DNA of 64,000 nucleotides, taken from Odontocerum albicorne. Lineage: Eukaryota; Arthropoda; Insecta; Trichoptera; Odontoceridae. The translations under genes were made by a program, and so were the position numbers. The notes under the pieces are model-generated. The model did not search any database, was not told where the DNA came from, and saw only the letters and a program-made list of their open reading frames with translations. Each line of letters begins with the position of its first letter. Position 1 is the first letter of the stretch. Of the stretch, positions 40,339 through 52,144 are shown piece by piece. The stretch is taken from contig OX463855.1 of the NCBI GenBank assembly GCA_949825065.1, forward strand, positions 40,434,301 through 40,498,300, read 5' to 3'.

Positions 40339-40974
40339 ATTTATCCTTTCAAAATAAGTTTTTTCACTCAAAATCACAAAAAATCTCGCTTAAATCACAC
40401 AACACCTATAAACATCACTTTGACACAACCTGCAATTAATGATAAATGACACTTGTGCAATGCAGTTACGGTGTTGCCAGTATAAGATTTAATTTAATTT
40501 TTTCCCTAAAACAGTTTTTAGGTATTTCTCGGAATTCTGACGTGCCAGGATAATAAAAAATACATATTATTGTAACATAGAGTATGCTCGATTATAATCA
40601 CGCCAAGTTGTTTGAGAAGCAAAAAAAAAATCCAAAATTGTTCCCCAGTGTTATCAATGGAAAATTAACGTTTTTCAAGTTTGTCGACATCTGATTTATA
40701 ATCTATACTATCCACGTATACTCTTGTACGAGTATGATAACATTATGGCTCCATAGCTTCAGTACTGTAATTACTCTTGCGGCATTGTATAGTATACACA
40801 GACCTGATTGAGACTGGAAGCCGTTTCTTTTTTGCTGGTCAAATAATACACATAAACAATAAATTATTAATACTTACGGCGCTTACTTGTTATATCTAAC
40901 TGTCTAGTTATGTAAAATCTTGGAATATGAGAGACAAAGAACACATTCAAAACACGTATATCGCTTGTAACAAG
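40339..40974. other. No recognisable gene
   Basis: AT-rich DNA upstream of the cysteine-rich fragment. A TACGAGTA octamer lies at 40727-40734. No repeat seen elsewhere in the window is evident. Confidence 0.35.
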
Positions 40975-41601
40975 GTGTTGAATTCATGGTTTTGTTGGTT
41001 CGAAAGATCGCGCTAAAAATGAATGAGATATTTGTTAAAAATGTCAGCTGACCACATATCAATAAGAGTGCTCAAATCGATAAGAAAATGATTTAAGTAA
41101 TCTAAAAATAGCAGACAATTTTCCAAATAAGTTGTTGAATTCTTGGTTCTGTGGTTCGAAAGATTGAACTAAAAATGAATGAGATACGAGTATTTGTTAA
41201 AAATGTCAGCTGACCACATATCAATAAGAGTGCTCAAATCGATAAGAAAATGGTTTAAGTAATCTAAAAATAGCAGACAATTTTCCAAATGAGTTGTTGA
41301 ATTCTTGGTTCTGTGGTTCGAAAGATTGCACTAAAAATAATTGAGATATTTGTTAAAAATGTCAGATGACCACATACCAATAAGAGTGCTCAAATCGATA
41401 AGAAAATGCTTTGAGTCATCTAAAAATAACAGACAATTTTCCAAATAAGTTGTTGAACTCTTGGTTCTGTGGTTCGAAATATCGCACTAAAAATGAATGA
41501 GATATTTGTTAAAAATGTCAGATGACCACATACCAATAAGTCTCCAAATCGAAAAGAAAATGATCTAAGTGATCCAAAAATAACAGGCAATTTTCCAAAT
41601 A
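40975..41601. repeat. ~157-bp tandem repeat, 4 copies
   Basis: Each unit runs from gttgaattcttggttctgtg through aatgagatatttgttaaaaa, accacatatcaataagagtg and gataagaaaatgatttaagt to aattttccaaat. Unit 2 is longer because gagaTAtttg reads gagaTACGAGTAtttg (41185-41192). Unit 4 is slightly shortened (lacks gagtgc). Confidence 0.92.
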
Positions 41602-41604
41602 CAA

Positions 41605-42010
41605 TATATACATACCATCTCGCCATTTCCCTGTCGGGGCAGGCAGAGAGGACATAGTGTCAGACTTTCCTATCTCGACACATTTCGTTAGCCTCTTCTA
41701 CATCCACACAACTTTTACGATTTCTTTGAATTTCGACGTTTCTTTTTTCAGAATACCATTCACTTGATCCAACCATACTTTCCTTGACATAAAGTTGCAA
41801 ACCATTGTCTGAACAGATTTGGAGTCTGTTCAGTTATCTGTATATATGTTTAAGTACCCCATTAACTTAATTTCATATCGCTACACGCCCTTCACTATCT
41901 TTTGTAACTATTTTATCATCTAAGCAAATACTATTCAAATAGCAAAATTCATCCACCTGCTCTAATCTTTCATTACTCATCTATAAATCGCATTTACTTT
42001 TACTTTCACA
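41605..42010 (-). mobile_element. Line-D copy, 3' tail plus RT segment
   Basis: 41605-41780 is the terminal block (taccatctcgccatttccct, ggggcaggcagagaggacat, acttgatccaaccatacttt). 41800-42010 returns to an upstream region near RT (agtaccccattaacttaatt, tcatccacctgctctaatct), so a middle part is deleted. Confidence 0.55.
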
Positions 42011-42089
42011 CTTTTTAAATAAGTTTATTTTTGGTACATCTATGCCCAAGAGGGCTTTTAAGAATTTTTCACATTTATATAAATTATTC

Positions 42090-42610
42090 AATAAAGGAGA
42101 AAAACAGTTTAGGCAGTCGATCGGAACGTGGTTGTTATTGCGACAGGAGTTTGAGTATTTGGGCTTGCAAGGGGAATGACTTGTGGAAGAGGTTTGTGTG
42201 AGCTCTTGAGTGTGGTGTTTTTTGTTGTTTTTTATATTTATATTATTATGTGTATTTTTTTGTTTGTGTGTTGTATATTGTGGGATGAATGTTTTGGTCT
42301 GTCTGGAGTGATGAAGTGTGAGGAGTTTGATTTCGCGTGATGTATACCATACATGTATAATTGAGTGTCACTGTTTGTCAGGTTGATGAGAATGTGCAAC
42401 GGGGTTTTATATAATCCAAAATCGTAAAGTATCGAATTATTTTTTCATGCTATATGTCCTCAGTGAGATACAGGCAAATGCCTAGTTTACGGGGACACAA
42501 CAAATGAAAGGCAACAAACCCAGATCCATTAAAATTGTGTGTCCGAATTAAATTACCTGTTGTTTTTTCGCAGATTATTTATATCATGTGTAAAATAAAT
42601 AAATAAAATT
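42090..42610 (+). mobile_element. Line-B LINE 3' end
   Basis: Begins within the last RT codons (FRQSIGTWLLLRQEFEYLGL), followed by a stop, the UTR (tctggagtgatgaagtgtga, tgatgagaatgtgcaacggg) and the terminal block at 42455 with an AAATAAATAA tail. It provides the uninterrupted reference for the RTE-I insertion at 56.67 kb. Confidence 0.75.
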
Positions 42611-43499
42611 AATATAAAATATTTAATAACGTATATGTATAAAAACAACAGATACAAACATTTAAAACAGAGATAAAATATTGTTCGAATTAAGAGACAG
42701 AACGTGATAAATAAAAATATAAAGCAAGAAAACAATATATTAAATAATTTCTTTAAAAACAAGTATTAACATTGTTATATAAATAATATTTAATAAAAAG
42801 TTATTAATAAAAAAGACAAGTCATAAGTTTGACAACAAGAAAAAAGAAACTTCAAAAAATACAACAGTTATATCAAAGATAAATCAAAATGAATAATTCT
42901 AGTAACATAATGTGAAAAAGTAACAGGAAACACTGACCATGCTTTGTTGGTCAACACTGTAATCGAGTCGTAAAAAATACATCGAGGGTAAGAACATTAC
43001 AGGACAATAAATTACTCAAAACCAGGTTGTATTTTCAGTATAGGTTTGGCGGTGAAATTTTCAGTATAGGTTTTGCGGTGAAATTTTCAGTTTGAATGAA
43101 TCTTAGAGCATGCGTCAATCAGTTTTTCTATCACTTAGGCTTTGGTTTTTACAACATACTCTTTATTTCTATTGCGTATTCTTCTCAGTACATGCTACAT
43201 ATTTTACTACGCTCTTTTACGTTTTCTAAGTCCTCGTTTCACTACCATAATTCGCAGTTGGTACTAAAATACAGTTTTGGACTATCATCTTAACAGATTT
43301 ATATGCTGAGTTCAATTCAGTTCGATTCCATTACCACACATTCTGTTATGGGGGACAAAATAAGTCCCCATTCCGGGCTTTCACTAGAAGATCGAAATCT
43401 CCTTAATTTTTATGAGCACGAAGAAGGAACTGCCCAAAGGGACTCCTCCGGTGGCAAGACACCTCAGTGGGAAAAATATAGTAATAACGACGGAATTAA
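42611..43499. other. AT-rich, a small tandem repeat, no gene
   Basis: A 28-bp unit (attttcagtataggttt(t/g)gc plus ggtgaa) occurs 2.5 times at 43030-43092. The 86-codon frame at 43303 runs into a TTAA element and has no domain. Confidence 0.4.
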
Positions 43500-44097
43500 C
43501 CTTTCCCTTCCTGTGCTAAAAAAATCCGAGCGTTCCGGTGCTGTGTATTCAATACACATGTAAAAATGAGCGATTTAAAATCGGAAAAATTTGAATATGC
43601 ATAGTCAATCGCTTAAATTAATTAAATTTGAAGTCAAAAGTGATATAAATTGAAATTTAATTACTGAAAACATTAAATAAAAAACATCGGCCGACGTTCA
43701 CAAAACGGGCAAAGCGACCACCTCAAATGAAAGCCCGCCAGCTACTGAAGCGAGCGAACTGAGATTCTATTTCGTGCGTTACCATATACCGAAGTAGAGT
43801 GAGTGAGAAGTGAATAGCGTCGCTTCCTCACCCATAGCGTTTTTTTAGAATGAATATACCTACATCACACACTGGCACACGTTTGATTGTATTGGTGAAT
43901 TTATTCCCGATTTTCACAAAATATCTCTGATGTGGCCGATAAGTGCTAATTATTTTTAGTATTATTTTTTCATTCAATGCGTAAATATATTACGGAGGAA
44001 TACCTAAAATCTGAACCCAGTATTTATAATATTTATAGAGATATTAAAGGTGTTTAGAAGCAATGTGTACTAGTTACACATCACAGGGAAGAAAGGG
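43500..44097. mobile_element. piggyBac-like element, copy 4
   Basis: It follows TTAA (43496-43499) and starts cctttcccttcctgtg. It ends cacagggaagaaaggg with a TTTA in place of TTAA. The interior matches 31218-31797 throughout, with about 18 extra bases including a gaatatacctacatcacaca stretch. Confidence 0.77.
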
Positions 44098-44344
44098 TTT
44101 ATGTTCGATATCACGAAAGAAGGAAAATGACTCGCAACACAGTATTTTTTTTCTTATGAAGCGGCTTAAGTCTTGGAGTTCAAACAGCCCAGCAGATTTA
44201 AATACTGCACGCTTTGAGTATACGTGTTTTAATGACCCATAGACTTTGTCTGCTATCGCTACATGCACTGGCATGTTGGCACTTTCGTACTGCTATGATA
44301 TATTATCCTCCTACGGTATATTTACGGGCAATACTAAAACGGTT

Positions 44345-44500
44345 AGGTTAGGTTAAATTCAATTGCAGAGAAACGGCCTAGATGAAAGCGATACCCAGAA
44401 CCTAAAAACATACAGCCTGAGAACGAGAAGAGCCGACCTCAACAGCCTACCTAAGTAATGAGTTGGGACACCGCCAGGAAGAAGAAAAAAGCAGAGGAAG
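44345..44500 (+). mobile_element. RTE-F LINE extreme C-terminus
   Basis: Plus frame: QRNGLDESDTQNLKTYSLRT, RRADLNSLPK and a stop, followed by gttgggacaccgccaggaag and a gaagaaaaaag tail. It matches the ends of the copies at 22.2 and 45.2 kb. Confidence 0.6.
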
Positions 44501-45224
44501 GTACTAAAACGGTTAGTATAGAAGAAAAGAGAGAGAAGTTCGAATCTAAAAAAAAAAAACAATGAATTGATCATCTAGCGGCACTATGGCGTAATTTATT
44601 GATGCAATAAAAATATCTCACACAAGAATCTTCGAAATCGAGGAAATAATAACGTTTCCTGCAGAAACTGCGACTGTGGCACGCTCGCATCCTGTCCAGC
44701 CGGTTGCAGCGGATGGAGCAAGGGAAATCTGATGGCAAAAACGGACCATGGAGTACGCCAACCTAGTTAGAGCAAGAATGGGCAGAGACGAGACATATAT
44801 TACTTCCATCATAGCTGGATCATCAACGGTACAGCCCGTCATTAAATGGGAGACTCTACTGACATGATGACAACAGGATGGACGATACGGGAAATGCGAC
44901 ATTCTCTCAATCCAGTCAGAATACATCAAAGATAGATAGATACTCGTATTATAATGATGGAATGAAAATCATAACAGCCGAATACGGATAAGTAACTTAA
45001 ATAAAAGATGTAAAGAGAATGCAAAAAGTAAATAAAATAAAGTGAAATATAAGAATCAAAATTAATACAAAAAAAATAACATTCGATACGGGGCCGTCTC
45101 GGGTCAGCCGCCCGCACTTCACAACACCAATTTGACATGAATGCAAGACAGTACAAATTCAATAATTCAACTCTGCAATCAACCTTATTTTACAGCTCAA
45201 GATACTATGCGTGTGTAATTTATT
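44501..45224. other. Unrecognised
   Basis: 44618-44930 has higher GC and long open frames on both strands but no motif I recognise. TACTCGTA lies at 44941-44948. The rest is AT-rich. Confidence 0.3.
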
Positions 45225-45857
45225 TCACTATTGCATCTTCTCCCTGGCTCCATCCCAACTCGCTGTCTGCGAAGACTGTTGAGGTCAGCTCTCCTCGTCC
45301 TCAGGTTGTATGCTCTTCTGTCCCGGACTACGTCCCCCAGGCCGTGCCTCTGCATCAGGTTATCTTTTTGCACCACCCATGAATTCTTTGGTCTTCCTCT
45401 GGTTGTTAATCGAGGAAGATCCATGGAGATTGCCTGGTTCACAATGTGATCGGGTGCTCTGCGTCCAACGTGCCCATACCACCTCAATCGCCTCTCCTCC
45501 ATCCTGCTGTTGATGTCTGTAACAACCTAGGCTTCCACGAATGCGTGAGCTTTTTATTTTGTCTCTTAGGGACACACCAGCTGACCATCTTAGCATGCGC
45601 ATTTCAGCAGTTTCTAGTTGCCTAGAGTAAGAGTTATACATCGTCCAGCATTCGGAGCCATAGAGGAGTGCGGGTCTGACAATCGTTTGGTATACTTTTC
45701 CTTTTAACTTTATTGGCATTTTCGGATCACATAGATCTCCCGTCATTGATCTAAACTTCATCCATCTCACACTAATTCTATGTGTTACATCTGCTGCACA
45801 TCCTCCATCGCTATGGATGAGTGACCCAAGATACTTAAAGGAGTATCTTGGGTCACT
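45225..45857 (-). pseudogene. RTE-F LINE reverse transcriptase C-terminus with fold-back end
   Basis: Two minus frames form one C-terminus. The first has YLGSLIHSDGGCAADVTHRI, RWMKFRSMTGDLCDPKMPIK, LKGKVYQTIVRPALLYGSEC, AEMRMLRWSAGVSLRDKIKS and SRIRGS. After a frameshift near 45510 come RRLRWYGHVGRRAPDHIVNQ, RGRPKNSWV and RTRRADLNSL. This is the full post-palm part of an RTE ORF2 (YLGS..h.DGGC..d...RI, YG.ECW, R.LRW..G...RDKI). The 5' truncation point at 45857 carries a 16-bp inverted copy of its own sequence. Confidence 0.8.
45820..45857. repeat. Perfect 16-bp inverted repeat at LINE 5' end
   Basis: agtgacccaagatact (45820-45835) and agtatcttgggtcact (45842-45857) form a perfect stem with a 6-base loop. 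The inner arm is genuine ORF2 sequence; the outer arm is the first sequence beyond the truncated element. Confidence 0.85.
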
Positions 45858-46189
45858 ATTGCATATTTAATACAATTTTTGTATTTTGACCATTACATTT
45901 ATGACTTTGTAATATTTATTACAAACACCTGTCACGCCCGTGCAATGAGTGCGGAAATTACGTGGATCTTTTTAATTTCTATTTGATTCTAAAAAATATT
46001 TCCTAGAATGTGTGAAGGTATGCTGAAGAATCTTGTTTATGGTATCTTTTAGTGTTTAAATTTCTAAGGTGGTCCACCTGTCGATTTGTAAACGTTGAGA
46101 TGTCAGTGTATGTATTAGTGAAAGCTTTGTCTTTTTGTATTCAAGTCCCTAAATGGGATGTCTCCATTGTATCTTCCGAATCTCTGCCC

Positions 46190-46520
46190 GAGAGATATTC
46201 CTTCGGAGAGGAGGAAGGTAAATTTCGTCTTTATCGTATTAATTTATGGTTCCGAATCGATCCAATAGGGTGTTAGGATAGAACTGTTATTGTCACTGGT
46301 CCTGTGACGAGGAATGTTCTGTCTAGAGATATGGGTGAAGTGAGCGGATTTAAAAATCACTTGAAGACAACCTTTTTTGGGAGGTCTTATCAAAATTAAT
46401 GATTATATATAAACAATACACACATACATTACACTACACCTAAAGCCGAATATGTTACTTTCACATATCGGAAGATTTACCGAAGGTTTCTTTGTAGTTC
46501 GTCTTTCTTTGGTAAGTTTT
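46190..46520 (+). mobile_element. Line-E-like 3' region
   Basis: Frames include FRIDPIGC, DRTVIVTGPVTRNVLSRDMG and GFKNHLKTTFFGRS, placed like the Y...F.V.G...WN.L and F...L parts of the 22.6-kb copy. A tail region shared with 24.33 kb follows. The relationship of the coding part is tentative. Confidence 0.4.
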
Positions 46521-46794
46521 CCACGGTGTTTTTTCCAAACATGTTTTCTTAATTAATATAAAAATTACTTTATATTATGTCCGCAGCCATCACCTTCTTA
46601 TTATAAAACTCAACTTTTATATATTTATTTTGTAATATTTTTAATCTGTCAATAAGTGGGTTCTACTCTTTAAAGCGCCCTTGAGGAGAGTCTGCTCTCT
46701 AAACGAAAACGATGAAATCGTCAATGGACCACTAAACATTAAACTCGAACTGAACAATATGGAAAGCCGTTAAGAGCAAAGGTTTAAAACAGGA

Positions 46795-47030
46795 TTTAGG
46801 TTATAACTTTGATGTATGGAAGTGAAACGTAGAAGTAGAAATAATATAAAAATAAACTAAATAAATAGTGTAGAAATATGTACGCTAAGATGAATATGTA
46901 AGAGAAATAAAGGGTATGTCGTAAAAACCAAAGTTAAAGTGAAAGTAAAACTAAATGAGATACTCAATGAAGTATTATATATTAGTAACGAATAAAAGAT
47001 TATATGTTAGCAAGTTGATAAAGTCTAGAT
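46795..47030 (+). mobile_element. Line-D fragments, rearranged
   Basis: 46795-46915 is the YGSETW-region block (aactttgatgtatggaagtg). 46920-47000 reads like the RT segment (gtgaaagtaaaactaaatga) and is out of normal order. Confidence 0.4.
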
Positions 47031-47044
47031 TGAAAAGTACTTTC

Positions 47045-47150
47045 TCCTCTCTTCCATGGCCTAATTGATAAGACGCCTGTCTTCCAACCAGGGGGTTGTG
47101 GGTTTGACTCCCGTTGGAAACTAGTTTTTAGTTACAGTTATATTTTAGTT
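47045..47150 (+). mobile_element. SINE-1 head, clearest copy
   Basis: tggcctaattgataagacgc fits box A, and gtgggtttgactcccgt fits box B 35 bp later, the expected Pol III spacing. The leading stem does not pair with sequence after box B, so this is a SINE head and not a tRNA gene. Confidence 0.6.
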
Positions 47151-47204
47151 AAAGCTTGTGTAACAACGTATTTTTGGTTTGTTGGAACATTTTGCAACAT
47201 GATA

Positions 47205-50200
47205 ATAAACGCGTCATTTTGGATACTGGATAAAAATAATGTGGAATACAACACAATAAATTTTGGATACTGGATAAAAATAATGTGGAATACAACACAA
47301 TAAATTTTGGATACTGGATAAAAATAATGTGGAATACAACACAATAAATTATGGATACTGGATAAAAATAATGTGGAATACAACACAATAAATTTTGGAT
47401 ACTGGATAAAAATAATGTGGAATACAGCACAATAAATTTTGGATACTGGATTAAAATAATGTGGAATACAACACAATAAATTTTGGATACTGGATAAAAA
47501 TAATGTGGAATACAACACAATAAATTTTGGATACTGGATAAAAATAATGTGGAATACAACACAATAAATTTTGGATATTGGATAAAAATAATGTGGAATA
47601 CAACACAATAAATTTTGGATACTGGATAAAAATAATGTGGAATACAACACAATAAATTTTGGATATTGGATAAAAATAATGTGGAATACAACACAATAAA
47701 TTTTGGATATTGGATAAAAATAATGTGGAATACAACACAATAAATTTTGGATATTGGATAAAAATAATGTGGAATACAACACAATAAATTTTGGATATTG
47801 GATAAAAATAATGTGGTATACAACACAATAAATTTTAGATATTGGATAAAAATAATGTGGAATACAACACAATAAATTTTGGATATTGGATAAAAATAAT
47901 GTGGAATACAACACAATAAATTATGGATACTGGATAAAAATAATGTGGAATACAACACAATAAATTTTGGATACTGGATAAAAATAATGTGGAATACAAC
48001 ACAATAAATTTTGGATACTGGATAAAAATAATGTGGAATACAACACAATAAATTTTGGATACTGGATAAAAATAATGTGGAATACAACACAATAAATTTT
48101 GGATACTGGATAAAAATAATGTGGAATACAACACAATAAATTTTGGATACTGGATAAAAATAATGTGGAATACAACACAATAAATTATGGATACTGGATA
48201 AAAATAATGTGGAATACAACACAATAAATTATGGATACTGGATAAAAATAATGTGGAATACAACACAATAAATTTTGGATACTGGATAAAAATAATGTGG
48301 AATACAACACAATAAATTATGGATACTGGATAAAAATAATGTGGAATACAACACAATAAATTTTGGATACTGGATAAAAATAATGTGGAATACAACACAA
48401 TAAATTTTGGATACTAATAATGTGGAATACAACACAATAAATTTTGGATACTGGATAAAAATAATGTGGAATACAACACAATAAATTATGGATACTGGAT
48501 AAAAATAATGTGGAATACAACACAATAAATTTTGGATACTGGATAAAAATAATGTGGAATACAACACAATAAATTATAGAAACTGGATAAAAATAATGTG
48601 GAATACAATACAATAAATTATGGATACTGGATAAAAATAATGTGGAATACAACACAATAAATTTTGGATACTGGATAAAAATAATGTGGAATACAACACA
48701 ATAAATTATGGATACTGGATAAAAATAATGTGGAATACAACACAATAAATTTTGGATACTGGATAAAAATAATGTGGAATACAGCACAATAAATTTTGGA
48801 TACTGGATTAAAATAATGTGGAATACAACACAATAAATTTTGGATACTGGATAAAAATAATGTGGAATACAACACAATAAATTTTGGATACTGGATAAAA
48901 ATAATGTGGAATACAACACAATAAATTTTGGATATTGGATAAAAATAATGTGGAATACAACACAATAAATTTTGGATACTGGATAAAAATAATGTGGAAT
49001 ACAACACAATAAATTTTGGATATTGGATAAAAATAATGTGGAATACAACACAATAAATTTTGGATATTGGATAAAAATAATGTGGAATACAACACAATAA
49101 ATTTTGGATATTGGATAAAAATAATGTGGAATACAACACAATAAATTTTGGATATTGGATAAAAATAATGTGGTATACAACACAATAAATTTTAGATATT
49201 GGATAAAAATAATGTGGAATACAACACAATAAATTTTGGATATTGGATAAAAATAATGTGGAATACAACACAATAAATTATGGATACTGGATAAAAATAA
49301 TGTGGAATACAACACAATAAATTTTGGATACTGGATAAAAATAATGTGGAATACAACACAATAAATTTTGGATACTGGATAAAAATAATGTGGAATACAA
49401 CACAATAAATTTTGGATACTGGATAAAAATAATGTGGAATACAACACAATAAATTTTGGATACTGGATAAAAATAATGTGGAATACAACACAATAAATTT
49501 TGGATACTGGATAAAAATAATGTGGAATACAACACAATAAATTATGGATACTGGATAAAAATAATGTGGAATACAACACAATAAATTATGGATACTGGAT
49601 AAAAATAATGTGGAATACAACACAATAAATTTTGGATACTGGATAAAAATAATGTGGAATACAACACAATAAATTATGGATACTGGATAAAAATAATGTG
49701 GAATACAACACAATAAATTTTGGATACTGGATAAAAATAATGTGGAATACAACACAATAAATTTTGGATACTAATAATGTGGAATACAACACAATAAATT
49801 TTGGATACTGGATAAAAATAATGTGGAATACAACACAATAAATTATGGATACTGGATAAAAATAATGTGGAATACAACACAATAAATTTTGGATACTGGA
49901 TAAAAATAATGTGGAATACAACACAATAAATTATAGAAACTGGATAAAAATAATGTGGAATACAATACAATAAATTATGGATACTGGATAAAAATAATGT
50001 GGAATACAACACAATAAATTTTGGATACTGGATAAAAATAATGTGGAATACAACACAATAAATTTTGGATACTGGATAAAAATAATGTGGAATACAACAC
50101 AATAAATTATGGATACTGGATAAAAATAATGTGGAATACAACACAATAAATTATGGATACTGGATAAAAATAATGTGGAATACAACACAATAAATTATGG

Positions 50201-51207
50201 ATACTGGATAAAAATAATGTGGAATACAACACAATAAATTTTGGATACTGGATAAAAATAATGTGGAATACAACACAATAAATTTTGGATACTGGATAAA
50301 AATAATGTGGAATACAACACAATAAATTATGGATACTGGATAAAAATAATGTGGAATACAACACAATAAATTATGGATACTGGATAAAAATAATGTGGAA
50401 TACAACACAATAAATTTTGGATATTGGATAAAAATAATGTGGAATACAACACAATAAATTTTGGATACTGGATAAAAATAATGTGGAATACAACACAATA
50501 AATTTTGGATACTGGATAAAAATAATGTGGAATACAACACAATAAATTATGGATACTGGATAAAAATAATGTGGAATACAACACAATAAATTTTGGAAAC
50601 TGGATAAAAATCATGTGGAATACAACACAATAAATTTTGGATACTGGATAAAAATAATGTGGAATACAACACAATAAATTTTGGATACTGGATAAAAATA
50701 ATGTGGAATACAACACAATAAATTATGGATACTGGATAAAAATAATGTGGAATACAACACAATAAATTTTGGAAACTGGATAAAAATCATGTGGAATACA
50801 ACACAATAAATTTTGGATACTGGATAAAAATAATGTGGAATACAACACAATAAATTTTGGATACTGGATAAAAATAATGTGGAATACAACACAATAAATT
50901 ATGGATACTGGATAAAAATAATGTGGAATACAACACAATAAATTTTGGATACTGGATAAAAATAATGTGGAATACAACACAATAAATTATGGATACTGGA
51001 TAAAAATAATGTGGAATACAACACAATAAATTTTGGAAACTGGATAAAAATCATGTGGAATACAACACAATAAATTATGGATACTGGATAAAAATAATGT
51101 GGAATACAACACAATAAATTTTGGATACTGGATAAAAATAATGTGGAATACAACACAATAAATTATGGATACTGGATAAAAATAATGTGGAATACAACAC
51201 AATAAAT
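47205..51207. repeat. 44-bp satellite array, about 91 units, with 1357-bp higher-order duplication
   Basis: The unit is aaattttggatactggataa plus aaataatgtggaatacaaca and caat. Variation is mostly tttgg/tatgg and tac/tatt. Private variants recur exactly 1357 bp apart: cagcac (47424 and 48781), tggtatac (47814 and 49171), a 7-bp deletion (48411 and 49768) and atagaaac (48575 and 49932). 1357 is 31 units minus that 7-bp deletion. A gaaac/atcatg variant recurs at spacings of 176 and 264 bp later. The minus strand lacks stops in all frames, giving long but spurious open frames. Confidence 0.95.
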
Positions 51208-51889
51208 TTGCTTTGTTTTTTATATTCATTAAAATCGACTACAACACATATGACCGTTAAATATTGTTATTTGAAGAGATCGGCAGTAAATAATGGTAAG
51301 CGACATGTATCACATGTTGAGATATTAAGATAACAAGTCTTTATAAAATCTTTTAATTTAGTTATGAAACATTTATTAAAAAAATAATATAATTAAAAAA
51401 AAAAGAGATATTAAGACTATTCTGTTTGAGTATTAGATTTTTTTAATTATACTTTTAACTATCTAATTTGTAATTTTGAAACTCGTATTTTGCAATTTTG
51501 TCGTTTACCATTATTTACTGCAGAGCCTTTCATTTATTATTGTAAAATATGTTGTACCGATGATAAATAAATAAATAAAAATAAAGTTACAATAATTTAA
51601 TCAAAAAATTCCAAGAAAATAATCATAAACATTAAAGTTGATTGAAAATAACCGTAAGTGATTTTCCTGTGAAATGACTAAGTTAAATCCACAAATACTT
51701 TCAAATCATTTAATTCTTAAAATAACCACCGAACCGTAGAAAATACACATTTCCAAAAATTTATTTGATGAAGTCATCCCGTGTACGAGTGGCCAATAGT
51801 TTTGTTCGAAAAAAAGAGTGTCGAAAATAATCTCATCTGCCGATGACGTTTAATAATTGTCGGGCACATTGACACTTGATCAATGGAGG
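51208..51889. other. AT-rich spacer, no gene
   Basis: Poly(A)-rich DNA. The phrase tcgaaaataa and similar short motifs recur, but no element ends are seen. Confidence 0.4.
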
Positions 51890-51990
51890 GAATGACAACC
51901 TCCGTGGTCAAATTGGTAACATGCTTGATTTCCACTCGGGGATTTCGTGTTTCGATTCCCGATGGTACAAAAAAAGAGTCCCAATCTGGT
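51890..51990 (+). mobile_element. SINE-1-like head
   Basis: cgtggtcaaattggtaacat fits box A and gtgtttcgattcccgatgg fits box B. The body (aaaaaaagagtcccaatctg) follows the pattern of the 34.4-kb copy. Confidence 0.5.
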
Positions 51991-52144
51991 AAAATGGTAA
52001 CAACACTCGCCCGCGCCGAGAACGCAGACGATTGTTGTTTCTTTTACGTGCGGTAGCGTTACCAATACGTGTAATGACGAACTGGGAGTTCCGTGTGTAC
52101 TTCAATAGTTCTTAACTCGAAGACTCAGTTTTTAGGGACGACGA

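Noticed and set aside
40339..40377. Longer start for the cysteine-rich fragment
   Set aside because: The upstream extension begins with GTG, which is not expected to start translation in an animal nuclear gene; ATG at 40338 is better.
44618..44929. Open frame of 103 codons with many Cys/Ser residues
   Set aside because: No motif is recognisable on either strand, and no splice or start signal supports it.
47045..47120. tRNA gene
   Set aside because: Boxes A and B are present, but the acceptor and anticodon stems do not pair and a SINE body follows. The same holds for the heads at 3.82, 34.38, 51.89 and 63.66 kb.
47138..51229. Open frames of up to 420 codons on the minus strand
   Set aside because: They are produced by the 44-bp satellite, which has no stop in any minus frame. 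The protein repeats simply follow the DNA unit, with no start context or domain.
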